NCBI GenBank assembly: GCA_013397075.1
Contig: VWZS01007625.1
Span: 951,271 to 1,015,270, forward strand
From: Rhabdornis inornatus
Taxonomy: Eukaryota; Chordata; Aves; Passeriformes; Rhabdornithidae
Reading direction: 5' to 3'
DNA: 64,000 nt
Notes under the pieces: model-generated
The model's database searches: none
Seen by the model: only the letters and a program-made list of their open reading frames with translations
Told to the model about the DNA's origin: nothing
Position numbers and translations under genes: made by a program
Part shown: piece after piece, positions 1 through 11,675 of the stretch
Layout: the number at the start of each line of letters is the position of its first letter
Position numbering within the stretch: the first letter of the stretch is position 1

Positions 1-3000
1 CTGGCACAGAGCTCCCTTCTGCCTGTACAGACAAACCATTCCCAGGCAAAGAAGTGTGGGGCAGACACCTCCCTGCACTTCAGCATCCTGCTGTTAGAAT
101 GGGAGATATTATGTGCAATGTCTACAGTCTTGCAAACAGACCTTTTTATTTTAGTTATTTATAGAAAAAGAAATTGCAAGATGCTGTGCTGCAGCTTTTT
201 ATACTAGCCTCTGTTTGAGAATGGAGGCTGTAGGAACTTGTGAGCAACAGACCACAAGTAAAAATATTTTAAAAAACCCCATTGGATGACTTGGTGGCAG
301 AGCTCCTAATTTCAGAGACACCCCAAGCCAAGCACCCCAGGAAGCTTCCAAATGCTGCAGAGGGACCAGCAAACCCAAGCTAGGCAGAGGCACCGCTTGG
401 AACCTGCTGAGACAAAAAACTACAGGGCAGACCTCCTCTGTTCTGGTTTCACAGAAGAGCTCCTGAACACCACAGACCCAAATTATGTTCCATACCCAAG
501 ATCTGCACTTGAACATGCTGCTGTATACACACTCCACTACAATGGTCCATGCTACTGGTATGTGCTGGGAAGCAAACACTCAGCAGTATATATGCATTTC
601 TCATTGCTTCCCAGCATCCCTCAAACCAAAGAATCTATCCTGCAGAGCTGGGATAACGACAGGCAGAAATGGGCTTAAGTGCTGCCTTAAATCAGCCAGG
701 TCACTGCTTTGCAGATGCAGTCCTGGACTCTCCTTTTTATCATCATTCACCTCATCGCTCTGGGAATCAGCAGGAAAACTCCTCTGCAAGCAGAACAAGC
801 AGATGTGCATTCACATTCAGTGCTATCAGTGACCCACAGGGAGGGATTTTACAGGAGCTTTGGGTTTGCAGCTCACTGGAGGCTGAGCTGCAGAACACAT
901 TAAGAAAGGCAATAAACCTTCATTTTTACCTACAAGCAAGTGGCTCAAACATGTGAGTTCTTCCAAGGTTTTTAATCACACAAGTGATTAGAGGAACTGA
1001 TAACAAGGATCCCTGCTGGCTTGACATCTAAGAGCACTTTATACAGAAAGCATCTCATTTCATCTTCTAGTTTTTTTCATCAGCACAATTATAATTAAAA
1101 GAACACTCAAAAGAACCACTTGTATTTCACACTTCATTGACAAGTTACCCAGTCAAGCAGCACAGACTTCAAGCACATCTGAAGCCACCAGGAATGTTTT
1201 TCAAACACAAACATGTCCAGCCCCTGAGCCACCTTATACTTGGAAGCAAAGCCTGTCCTTGGTGAAGCAGTTATAGTGAAAGCCTAATATGTAGGTCAGC
1301 TATGGCTAAGACAAAGTATTAGATTGATTCATAATGCTCTCTGATTGCTAATCCTGTGCAAAATTGTGATTTACATCACTCTTCCAAAATCTGAGGGCTA
1401 TGAGAAAAGATCTGGATACTTTGTAAAAGATCATCAAAGCAATTCTGTCAGACCTTCTACAGTGATCTTTATAAACGTTGAGTAGAGAACAGGAAAACGA
1501 CATTTTCACCGTCAGCTGTGCACACCACTGAACCTCTCCTGTGGAAAGCGATGAGGACCACAACGGCAGCATCATTTCTGCCCTTCCAAAAACTGCCAAT
1601 GCAACAGAGGAAGGGTGTGAGGAGAAGCACTGGTGGCCAAAGACCTTGAGTTCAATCATCTCCTCCACATCAGTCAGCCTGAGAGCAAAGCGCAACACAG
1701 CCTGATCCATTACCACGCCCTGGTTCCTCCAGCCCGGAGCAGGGCAGGAGCTGGGTGAGACCGTGTGCCCACGTGCTGCGGTTGAGGTGCCTGTGTGGGT
1801 ATTGGGGACACACCCCTCGGCACAGGGCTGCCTCCAACAGAGCCACAGGGACATAAACCTCTGAATGCACAGCGATCTGCTCCTGTAGCAGCTTCCCTGC
1901 ACCACTGTCTCAAGGACAGTTAAGACATAGAACATTACTGGCTGCATCTGCTCTGCCCTTCCTTAGGCCACCCCTGCCCACCTCATACTGGCACCTCTAA
2001 TTCCTCTCACGGATTCCCAGCTCCTGCAGGAGATGGCTCTGCCAGCAGTCACTGCAAAACAAGGTTGAAGTACTCACCAGTTTTGTCCCTAGAAAACTAG
2101 GTCTCCATGAACAATGATACACCTGCATTTCCACTCTTTGGTTTTAACCAAGTTACAGAGCACACAAACAGCAGCCACCAGAGCAGGCAGCCTGCTCAAA
2201 GCTGCATCAATAAATATTTTTGTGTCCAGGAATTAAGTAGGTATGATCAGATAGTCCTCTTTTCTGAAACCTAACCCCACATTTGCTGCCAGCAGGAGAC
2301 ACACACACCCAGCTGAGCACTGCAGCTCCAGTGATAACATGGCAGCTCACTAACGTGTCCATCTCCATTTTCAGGCTACACACCACTTTTGCCAGAGGAC
2401 CCCACAACGTTTCCACTAAACCCACAAAACACAGTTCCTTCCACCATACTTAGCTTACCTAAGAGAAGCAACCATTAAATGAGAGAAGAAAAGCAGTGGA
2501 TAGATTTATCTGGAGCCAAGCTGCAGCCTTGCACAGCTGTCCTGTCTCCAGTACCGACAGAGCACACACTTTGGCACTACAGAGCTGCTCATCCCTGCAG
2601 CACCATCACCAAACCAATTTCTTTGCTGAACCAGAAGAAAACAGATGATTTGCCTTGACTCAGCAGCTGCATCACCTCCAGAGCAGTGGGCTATGCCCAG
2701 GTGAGGCCATCAGCTGCCCAGAGCAGACCTGGCCATGGGCTGCCTGCCCTCGGAGATCCCCACACTGGCTCACTCCAGCCCCCAGGCCCTCACCCTCCCA
2801 CACCAAGAACTGCAGCTAACAGGAAAAGTCTGCCTCATTAGACACTCCTGGCCTCTGTCCCAGGGGCCTTTCGGGAAACATTTTTCCTGCTAATATTCTT
2901 CCTCCTGGGGAAGATTTAGCATCACTCATATCTCTACGAGCTCCACCTAAACCTTCCCTGACACAGTGACCCAGGACACTGTGATGAAACACAAGGGATG

Positions 3001-3700
3001 AGTGTCTGTATTTTGTCCTGGACACCAAGACACGAGGAGAACTTTCCAAGATACACAACCAAGGTCAGTAGAATACTCAGCTTTTGCAGCAAAAGCTGAG
3101 GAAAAAGCTGTCCCTTTCTCCCTCAATAACATACCTTATGTATGCTCACCCCATTCTGCTAGGGTCTCCTTCCACTGACTCCCCTCTGAGAGCAGGAGAA
3201 TGATGCAGCCTTGCATCACAGCACTCCCATCTATTTAAACTCATCCCAGCTCAGAAAAAGTATTCCAGGTTAGCTACCAGTCTTTAGGCGAGTGCAGTCC
3301 TGTGAGTGTGCCACTAAAGGAGGAGTCACACAGAGTTAGACTCATTCCTCACACATTAATAGGCAGCTCTGGTTTCTCACTCCCTCACAGCCAAGAAAAT
3401 GTCCTGCTACATCCAGCGGCTCTGCCATGGCACCTTTCCCCTTGCAGATATTTCTGTTTTGACACTGTCAGTGATTAGATCCAGTTGCAGCAAGCAGATA
3501 CGGAAACAGCATAAAGCAGCAGCAGTTCCCACTCCTTCACCCCCTGGTCCCCGTCCACTGCCCTGATTTACCAGGGGCTCATAAATGCAGGAACAGAGAT
3601 TTGCCCTGGAAGACTAGTACAAAAAACATGCTACACATTATTTATTCTCTCTGCAGCCTGACCTGCTGTGCGCAAGTAGAGACGGATGCAGCTACTTCTG
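1..3700. other. Non-coding stretch, no gene recognised
   Basis: Open frames up to about 200 codons occur by chance (for example 1348-1947 on the - strand) but show no family resemblance or splice-consistent structure. Isolated donor-like sites exist and are not convincing. It may be an intron or flank of the gene driven by the CpG island to its right. Confidence 0.5.
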
Positions 3701-4765
3701 AAATTACTCACACCGCAAATGCCTTGCTAGGGCTGGCGGGTCCCAGGCGAGCTGAGCACAAACCGGGGACAGGCAGGGGCAGGGGCCGGGGGCTGCCTCA
3801 CCCTCGCCTATTATTCTCTGTCCCCCGGTGCCGCCGCCGGGCCGGCTCCGCAGCCACCATCGACTTTTGTGCCGCCCAAGCCCCGGCGGACGGGGAGAGC
3901 GGCAGGAGCAGGGGGACGGGCAGCCGCCATACACATCTGCCGTGCTTAGAAGTTTATACTGATAGGGTTATCAGCATGAATAATAAGAATTAACAAAAGT
4001 TACGCCGCGGTGGAGCTGGCCCGCCGCACGCTGCCCACCGGAGCCCCCTCAACCGGGGCTGCCTCACGCCGCGGGCGGGGCACGGCCATCCCCGTCCTGC
4101 CGCCACACCTGCGACCCCCGCGGCCCCTCACTCAGCCCTCGCCCGCCGCCGGCCCTCGCTGGCTCAGTCCCCGCCAGCCCGGCCCCGCTGCCCCTCACTC
4201 ACCCACCACCGACCCTCAGTCAGTCACTCCCCGCCGAGCCCCGCCTCACCGGCCCTCCGCCGGCCCCTCACTGACGGCCGCCGCCCGCCTTTGTTGCCGC
4301 CGCGNCTCCCCGGGGGGGGGGGGCGGGGGGGGGGGGGGGGGCGCCCCCGCCGCCGCCAGCCCGGCTGCCTCGGCGGGCACGGGGCATCCTCCTGGCCCTC
4401 GCCATCCTCCGCCCCTCGGGCACCGCCGCGGGGAGGAGGAGCGGCAGCCGCCGAGCCGCCCCCCAGCATAGCCCGGTGCTCCTCGGCTCGGGGAGCGGCA
4501 GTGATAGCGGGCTGTGGAGCGAGGTGCTCGCTCTGTGCCGCGCACGGCGGGACAAAGTGCCCCGCACCCCGCAGCGGCCTCGGTGGGAGCCCAGCGCCGG
4601 GCCTGCCTGCCCGCCTGCCTCGGGCGGCTCCGTGTGGAAAGGCACAAAAAGCGATCGCACCCCGTTACGGACACGGGCAGAGCCCCGCGCTGGCACAGCC
4701 GACATCTAGCTCCATCACTACGGGCTCATTAAGAATATACGCTGCAGATACATCAGTAGTTCATT
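3700..4765. promoter_or_regulatory. CpG island without an assignable gene
   Basis: Very GC- and CpG-rich, with GC boxes, Pro/Ala-rich accidental ORFs on both strands, and G runs at 4312-4323 and 4325-4341 next to an N. It has the look of a vertebrate housekeeping or broadly active promoter. I could not identify a first exon with a recognisable protein on either strand, so the gene it serves is unknown; it may be a non-coding first exon of a gene lying outside. Confidence 0.75.
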
Positions 4766-5127
4766 AGCGAGCCGCAGACAGCTTCCCCCAGCGCCTATTT
4801 CAGGTGTTTTCACCCAGGGAGAGCCCTCCGGGCCACGGCTCCTCAGGGCACCCCCTGCAACCCCCGGGATGCCCACGGCGTGGGAAATGGGCCACATGGC
4901 TACTGCCTGCCTGCTACTGGCTACAGCCTTTTAACTACTTTTGGCTTCTTCTCTGTCAAACAAAAGCACGAGCAGGGATCGGTGTGTACAATATATTTTG
5001 CCAAGCTATGTAGTAACCAAAGTCCAGGCAAGGCAACCTGATTACTGTGATCATAAAAGCTCAAAGTCTGAGCCCTGGCCATGCAAGCCAGAACAAATGC
5101 TCTACTTAAATCAGCACCAGTCCCCAC

Positions 5128-5885
5128 TGGGGCTGCAGGACATGGTACCACTGTGCCTGTCCCGGCTGCTGTGCTTCCAGTGTTTAACTGGAAAGAGCAA
5201 GCAAACTGTTTCAGGGGTTCATCCCTGCTTTTCCAACTTGAAAGGAGGCAGCATCTGGTGTGGGATTATATCCTACGAGTTTGTGTCCAAAATCAGCATC
5301 TCACTGTGCATTAGTTCCACCTTGGCTACAGACGATGTTCCCTCGCACAGTGGACCTGTCTGCTCTGACTGGATGGGGCAAGGTCTTCACAAGGGCTTTC
5401 CAACATCAGAGAACACGAAACAGCAGCAAGGATACATCATAAGTACTAGAAAATAAAAGTACAATTACAAGATAAAAATACAGAAGTAGTACAAAATAAA
5501 CCCTCAGAAAATAAGTAGTCCACAGAGCTGTCGCAGCGTTCAGGTTCACACTGCAACCCCATGCACTCTCCAGGTACTCCCATTACGGCTGGTACCAGTC
5601 TGAGCCAGGTGCTGGAGGCAGAGCTGACAGGGAGAATTGTGGCTTTCATGTCCCCTGTGCCTCTCCCCCGCTGCAAAGGGGCTGGATGGGATGTTCCCTG
5701 CAGCAGTTTGATGCGCTGCCCGGGAGAATCAGGGAGGCAGAGCCTGCTTGCCTGGACGAGGTGCAGGACTCGTGTCTTGGTGGGTTTACACACCCCGTGA
5801 GAGCCCTTGGCTGAGAGTGCTGCTCTTGGAGCATGAGCACTGAAGCTGGGGGTTCTCAGCAGGCAGACACTTTCGTGGTTTAGGG
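5128..5885. repeat. Duplicated block A, copy 1
   Basis: 758 bp matching 8503-9260 at a constant offset of 3375. The one difference I found is A at 5213 versus T at 8588. The copy ends exactly at the 378-N gap. No gene was recognised inside. Confidence 0.9.
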
Positions 5886-6263
5886 NNNNNNNNNNNNNNN
5901 NNNNNNNNNNNNNNNNNNNNNNNNNNNNNNNNNNNNNNNNNNNNNNNNNNNNNNNNNNNNNNNNNNNNNNNNNNNNNNNNNNNNNNNNNNNNNNNNNNNN
6001 NNNNNNNNNNNNNNNNNNNNNNNNNNNNNNNNNNNNNNNNNNNNNNNNNNNNNNNNNNNNNNNNNNNNNNNNNNNNNNNNNNNNNNNNNNNNNNNNNNNN
6101 NNNNNNNNNNNNNNNNNNNNNNNNNNNNNNNNNNNNNNNNNNNNNNNNNNNNNNNNNNNNNNNNNNNNNNNNNNNNNNNNNNNNNNNNNNNNNNNNNNNN
6201 NNNNNNNNNNNNNNNNNNNNNNNNNNNNNNNNNNNNNNNNNNNNNNNNNNNNNNNNNNNNNNN
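5886..6263. other. Assembly gap (378 N)
   Basis: A run of 378 undetermined bases between block A and unique sequence 6264-6848. Single-base Ns at 4305, 8502 and 10003 mark further uncertain positions or joins. Confidence 0.99.
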
Positions 6264-6848
6264 GGAGAGCATCCAGATTCCGGAGGGCTGTGCTGGCTTT
6301 TTCAGGCTTATGACTCCTACCTTCCAACAGAGCTTCTTTCTGGAGAACAAAGCTGGCATCAGCATTTTCGTTCAAGTCATTTTTTCCTACGCTGCAGAAC
6401 AGGCAGTTCAGGGAAAAGTGCTGGGAGTCATAGTCCCCCCTCTCGATTTGTCACTCTAAAGAGATGGGCAGAGTCAGACGAACAGCATGTAAAGGTGGCT
6501 CTTGTCCAAGCATGCTCTTGTCCTGTCCCAGCCACATCCCAGGCCAGTTCAGGGATTCCTGTACCACCCCCAGCATCGGCAGCTGCTGCTGTGTGTCCCA
6601 ACACAACTGATTTTCTGGGCTCTGTGTGTGTGACTTCCAGTCATGACTGAATCACTGGGGAAAGGGCACACTTACCTAGTGCTAGAAACATGACAGAGCA
6701 GCACTCAGCTGCTCAATGAAGTGATTAATATTTATACTCTGTGCCTGCTAATATTAGAAGTTTGAGAACAATAAATAATGCTTTTATGGGGATTTTAAAT
6801 GGAATCTTTCTCAAAAGACTCCTTCCTTTACCAAGAAGCCTGTAAAGG
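6264..6848. other. Unique segment between the gap and block B
   Basis: 585 bp present only before the first copy of block B. No exon, RNA gene or mobile element was recognised. Confidence 0.6.
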
Positions 6849-8500
6849 TGAGTTTGAGTGGCTTTTACATGAAAAAATATTTTGCCACATCTTCAATTTC
6901 TTAGCTCTTTGCTTAAGGCTCTAATAGTCTTTTGATAAAAAGTTGCCATCTTCTTGATTGCCTGACCTGACTGTCCTTAAACTGCAGGGAAACCACACAT
7001 GCTGGGCAGAGCAGTTTGCAGGGAAGTCCCACCATGCTTGGGCTGTGCGTGAATACCTTCACCCTGTGCAATGGCAGAAATTCTCAACAGAAGCTTCTGG
7101 CTTCTGCACAGTGAAACCAGCCAACAAAAATACTGAAATTAATCTTAACACCCCACATTGTGCTTCCTTGCTGCCAAAACCTGCATTCTTGACAGAAGTT
7201 TGTCTAACCTGATCTTAAAAACATTTGTTGGTGGAGATATGCCAACTTGTATATTTTCCAGTCCTTATTTATCCTGCAGTTGGAAAGTTTCTCTCAATAT
7301 CTTTTCAAAAATATTATTGTAATTTTCCCCTATCCCCAGTGGGAGACCAATTTACAGTCTTACTCTGTGGTTGTCTTTTATACACTTAAAGGCTTAACTC
7401 GTCTCCCTAGTCCTCCTTCTTCTGAATTAACCAATGCTAGTTCATTCCTCCTGCCCTCACAGGTCATGTTTCCAAGTCTTCCACTCTTGCTTGCTGCCCA
7501 TCTCTGGTTCTTCCCCAGTCAGGCTTTATCTTTTGACCTCTGTCCTGAAGTCTGCCCTTCTCTGAGCAGAGGGAAAGGGTTGCACGGTGTGCACAAGTGC
7601 ACTTCTGTCTGTATTCTTCATTTCATTTATTCTTCTCATAGTGGGAGTATCGTTAGAGGCTCATGTTCAGCCTGGCCAAGGATTTTTTTTGTAAGATCAG
7701 TGCCCTCCAGCCCCTGGCCAGGCTCCCCAGGCAGCAGCAGCCAGACCCCTCCTCAGAGAGGGATGTTGAGCAGAGAGGAGCACGATGCCACTTAGCCCTC
7801 TTGCCCTTGCTCATGCTTTTCTTCCTGGCTCCTTTAGGACCCTTGGATTCTTGCACAGGCAGGATGAGTATTGTTTTCTGAATTCTCATGGGTGCAGTTT
7901 GCAGGCAAAAGTGAAGAAAACAAGAGTTAGACTGTGGTATTTCATCCCTTGGCCTGCTCCAGCCTCCTGGGGCTGAGTGAGTCCACAGAGCCCATGATTC
8001 ATTATGCCTGTGTTGTATTTATCTCTTCAGTTGGGACGTTGCTATTCAATAAAAATATGACACACTTAACTGTGGCAGAAACAGCACACCCCAGGCAGCA
8101 GGAACAAGGAGAAAGGAGGATGTATAATCCATGCTGGCACACACACAGCATATACACACAGCAACAATTAGGCAAGTTCAATTGTCTCAGATCTCAGTTG
8201 CAGACATTACAAATGCAAGTCTCCACACAGCCCAAGTAAAAGAGGTAGATCCCATCTTTTTGGTTGGAAAATTCTGTGTCACTGAGTTGCCTCCCATGGA
8301 AGAAAGCAATAGCTCACTCTGAGCTGGGATCCTGTCTGCAAATGAATGGGTCAGCACAAATCTCAGCAGCCTGTGGGCCACGGTTTCTTCTCCACCAGCA
8401 CAAGCACAGAGTTTAGGATGGCACAGCAGCTTATCATCCCTTCACCTGTCAGAAAAGGGAGAGGGGCCAGATGCTGAGCTGGGATGTGGCTCACCAGGGA
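6849..8500. repeat. Duplicated block B, copy 1
   Basis: 1652 bp matching 10004-11655 at a constant offset of 3155; every open frame inside has an identical counterpart. The copy stops one base before a single N at 8502, at the position equivalent to the first base of the second arm of a hairpin. Confidence 0.9.
7186..7440 (-). mobile_element. Old CR1-type LINE fragment
   Basis: Antisense similarity to ancient CR1 3' regions: GTTTGTCTAACCTGATCTTA, a GGTGGAGAT segment, and GTTGGAAAGTTTCTCTC. It is heavily diverged. A second, apparently identical copy lies at 10341-10595 because the surrounding block is duplicated. Confidence 0.5.
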
Positions 8501-8502
8501 TN

Positions 8503-9260
8503 TGGGGCTGCAGGACATGGTACCACTGTGCCTGTCCCGGCTGCTGTGCTTCCAGTGTTTAACTGGAAAGAGCAAGCAAACTGTTTCTGGGGTTCATCCC
8601 TGCTTTTCCAACTTGAAAGGAGGCAGCATCTGGTGTGGGATTATATCCTACGAGTTTGTGTCCAAAATCAGCATCTCACTGTGCATTAGTTCCACCTTGG
8701 CTACAGACGATGTTCCCTCGCACAGTGGACCTGTCTGCTCTGACTGGATGGGGCAAGGTCTTCACAAGGGCTTTCCAACATCAGAGAACACGAAACAGCA
8801 GCAAGGATACATCATAAGTACTAGAAAATAAAAGTACAATTACAAGATAAAAATACAGAAGTAGTACAAAATAAACCCTCAGAAAATAAGTAGTCCACAG
8901 AGCTGTCGCAGCGTTCAGGTTCACACTGCAACCCCATGCACTCTCCAGGTACTCCCATTACGGCTGGTACCAGTCTGAGCCAGGTGCTGGAGGCAGAGCT
9001 GACAGGGAGAATTGTGGCTTTCATGTCCCCTGTGCCTCTCCCCCGCTGCAAAGGGGCTGGATGGGATGTTCCCTGCAGCAGTTTGATGCGCTGCCCGGGA
9101 GAATCAGGGAGGCAGAGCCTGCTTGCCTGGACGAGGTGCAGGACTCGTGTCTTGGTGGGTTTACACACCCCGTGAGAGCCCTTGGCTGAGAGTGCTGCTC
9201 TTGGAGCATGAGCACTGAAGCTGGGGGTTCTCAGCAGGCAGACACTTTCGTGGTTTAGGG
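8503..9260. repeat. Duplicated block A, copy 2
   Basis: Begins immediately after a single N (8502). It matches 5128-5885 and then continues into sequence (9261-10002) not present after copy 1. The pattern suggests a contig edge rather than a natural junction. Confidence 0.9.
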
Positions 9261-9754
9261 TACTTCCTGACCTTTAAAAGCTGGTTAAGCCTTACATATG
9301 TGCTGAACCTGAAGGCAGATGAGTTCCTGTGGCTCTCTTGAGTAGGGACGTAAGTGAGATGGGCAGCTGGCCAGCCCACACTTACCACTAATTGGGGTAT
9401 GTTTATGTGGATGTCTGCTCAGTAAAGGTCTTAGCCTGGGCTGAGATCCTTCACTCAGCATCTTCTCAGTTCTTTTGTAGTTAGACCGTGTGGAAGTACG
9501 TACCTGCTGTCAGTGCAAGGAGTTGCACAAAAGCCCCCTGCCCTCCCCTAAAGGGCTTCAGGTCAGGAACACGCAGGGCTTGCTTTCTGCCTCTTCCTCT
9601 ACCCACTCCCCTCTCGCAGAAGTCCCCTGCTCACCACTCCTTGGCTCCATCTCAGATTCCCCTTGTGCTGGGCTGCTTGCAGAAAGAGGCATGATTTAAC
9701 AATTCCATCTGCCTGGGTAGTACAGAAATCGCCGAACCACTGTAACACTTCTCC

Positions 9755-9806
<52 letters not shown>

Positions 9807-10002
9807 CTGCTCATCCCTCCCTTCTTGCTGTAATGAGGCTTCCGACCATGAGGGTGCCTGAACAGGGACCACCCATGGTGGATAAAACCCTTCCCCTACC
9901 TTCGAAAACGCTTAACAAATTCTGCAGATAACCTGAAGCAACGTGCTGGAGCCCAGGAGCCTCTGGGGGGTGAACCTCACCCACTCACCTTGCCATGCCC
10001 CC
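9261..10002. other. Unique segment between block A copy 2 and block B copy 2
   Basis: 742 bp found only after the second copy of block A. It contains the CA microsatellite and otherwise no recognised gene. It may be the sequence missing from the 378-N gap. Confidence 0.6.
9756..9803. repeat. (AC)n microsatellite
   Basis: About 23-24 uninterrupted AC units. It lies in the unique segment beside block A copy 2. Confidence 0.98.
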
Positions 10003-10003
10003 N

Positions 10004-11655
10004 TGAGTTTGAGTGGCTTTTACATGAAAAAATATTTTGCCACATCTTCAATTTCTTAGCTCTTTGCTTAAGGCTCTAATAGTCTTTTGATAAAAAGTTG
10101 CCATCTTCTTGATTGCCTGACCTGACTGTCCTTAAACTGCAGGGAAACCACACATGCTGGGCAGAGCAGTTTGCAGGGAAGTCCCACCATGCTTGGGCTG
10201 TGCGTGAATACCTTCACCCTGTGCAATGGCAGAAATTCTCAACAGAAGCTTCTGGCTTCTGCACAGTGAAACCAGCCAACAAAAATACTGAAATTAATCT
10301 TAACACCCCACATTGTGCTTCCTTGCTGCCAAAACCTGCATTCTTGACAGAAGTTTGTCTAACCTGATCTTAAAAACATTTGTTGGTGGAGATATGCCAA
10401 CTTGTATATTTTCCAGTCCTTATTTATCCTGCAGTTGGAAAGTTTCTCTCAATATCTTTTCAAAAATATTATTGTAATTTTCCCCTATCCCCAGTGGGAG
10501 ACCAATTTACAGTCTTACTCTGTGGTTGTCTTTTATACACTTAAAGGCTTAACTCGTCTCCCTAGTCCTCCTTCTTCTGAATTAACCAATGCTAGTTCAT
10601 TCCTCCTGCCCTCACAGGTCATGTTTCCAAGTCTTCCACTCTTGCTTGCTGCCCATCTCTGGTTCTTCCCCAGTCAGGCTTTATCTTTTGACCTCTGTCC
10701 TGAAGTCTGCCCTTCTCTGAGCAGAGGGAAAGGGTTGCACGGTGTGCACAAGTGCACTTCTGTCTGTATTCTTCATTTCATTTATTCTTCTCATAGTGGG
10801 AGTATCGTTAGAGGCTCATGTTCAGCCTGGCCAAGGATTTTTTTTGTAAGATCAGTGCCCTCCAGCCCCTGGCCAGGCTCCCCAGGCAGCAGCAGCCAGA
10901 CCCCTCCTCAGAGAGGGATGTTGAGCAGAGAGGAGCACGATGCCACTTAGCCCTCTTGCCCTTGCTCATGCTTTTCTTCCTGGCTCCTTTAGGACCCTTG
11001 GATTCTTGCACAGGCAGGATGAGTATTGTTTTCTGAATTCTCATGGGTGCAGTTTGCAGGCAAAAGTGAAGAAAACAAGAGTTAGACTGTGGTATTTCAT
11101 CCCTTGGCCTGCTCCAGCCTCCTGGGGCTGAGTGAGTCCACAGAGCCCATGATTCATTATGCCTGTGTTGTATTTATCTCTTCAGTTGGGACGTTGCTAT
11201 TCAATAAAAATATGACACACTTAACTGTGGCAGAAACAGCACACCCCAGGCAGCAGGAACAAGGAGAAAGGAGGATGTATAATCCATGCTGGCACACACA
11301 CAGCATATACACACAGCAACAATTAGGCAAGTTCAATTGTCTCAGATCTCAGTTGCAGACATTACAAATGCAAGTCTCCACACAGCCCAAGTAAAAGAGG
11401 TAGATCCCATCTTTTTGGTTGGAAAATTCTGTGTCACTGAGTTGCCTCCCATGGAAGAAAGCAATAGCTCACTCTGAGCTGGGATCCTGTCTGCAAATGA
11501 ATGGGTCAGCACAAATCTCAGCAGCCTGTGGGCCACGGTTTCTTCTCCACCAGCACAAGCACAGAGTTTAGGATGGCACAGCAGCTTATCATCCCTTCAC
11601 CTGTCAGAAAAGGGAGAGGGGCCAGATGCTGAGCTGGGATGTGGCTCACCAGGGA
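10004..11655. repeat. Duplicated block B, copy 2
   Basis: Begins immediately after a single N (10003). It matches 6849-8500 and reads on through the hairpin at 11615-11675 into unique sequence. Confidence 0.9.
10341..10595 (-). mobile_element. Old CR1-type LINE fragment (second copy within block B')
   Basis: Same sequence as 7186-7440 at a constant 3155-bp offset. It is a consequence of the block duplication and not an independent insertion. Confidence 0.5.
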
Positions 11656-11675
11656 GCTCAGCATCTGGCCCCTCT
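11615..11675. repeat. Perfect inverted repeat (21-bp arms, 19-bp loop)
   Basis: Arms 11615-11635 and 11655-11675 are exact reverse complements around a 19-base spacer, so single-stranded DNA here would fold into a strong hairpin. The arms are not part of any element I recognise. The first copy of block B breaks at the start of the second arm. Confidence 0.9.

Noticed and set aside
1348..1947. A 199-codon open frame on the - strand
   Set aside because: No recognisable domain. Overlapping open frames on the same strand suggest low stop density rather than coding.
4010..4767. Several long Pro/Ala/Gly-rich frames on both strands
   Set aside because: These are chance frames of the CpG island; they cross G runs and an N.
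5446..6375. A 309-codon frame on the - strand
   Set aside because: More than a third of it is unknown residues from the N gap, so its openness is artificial.
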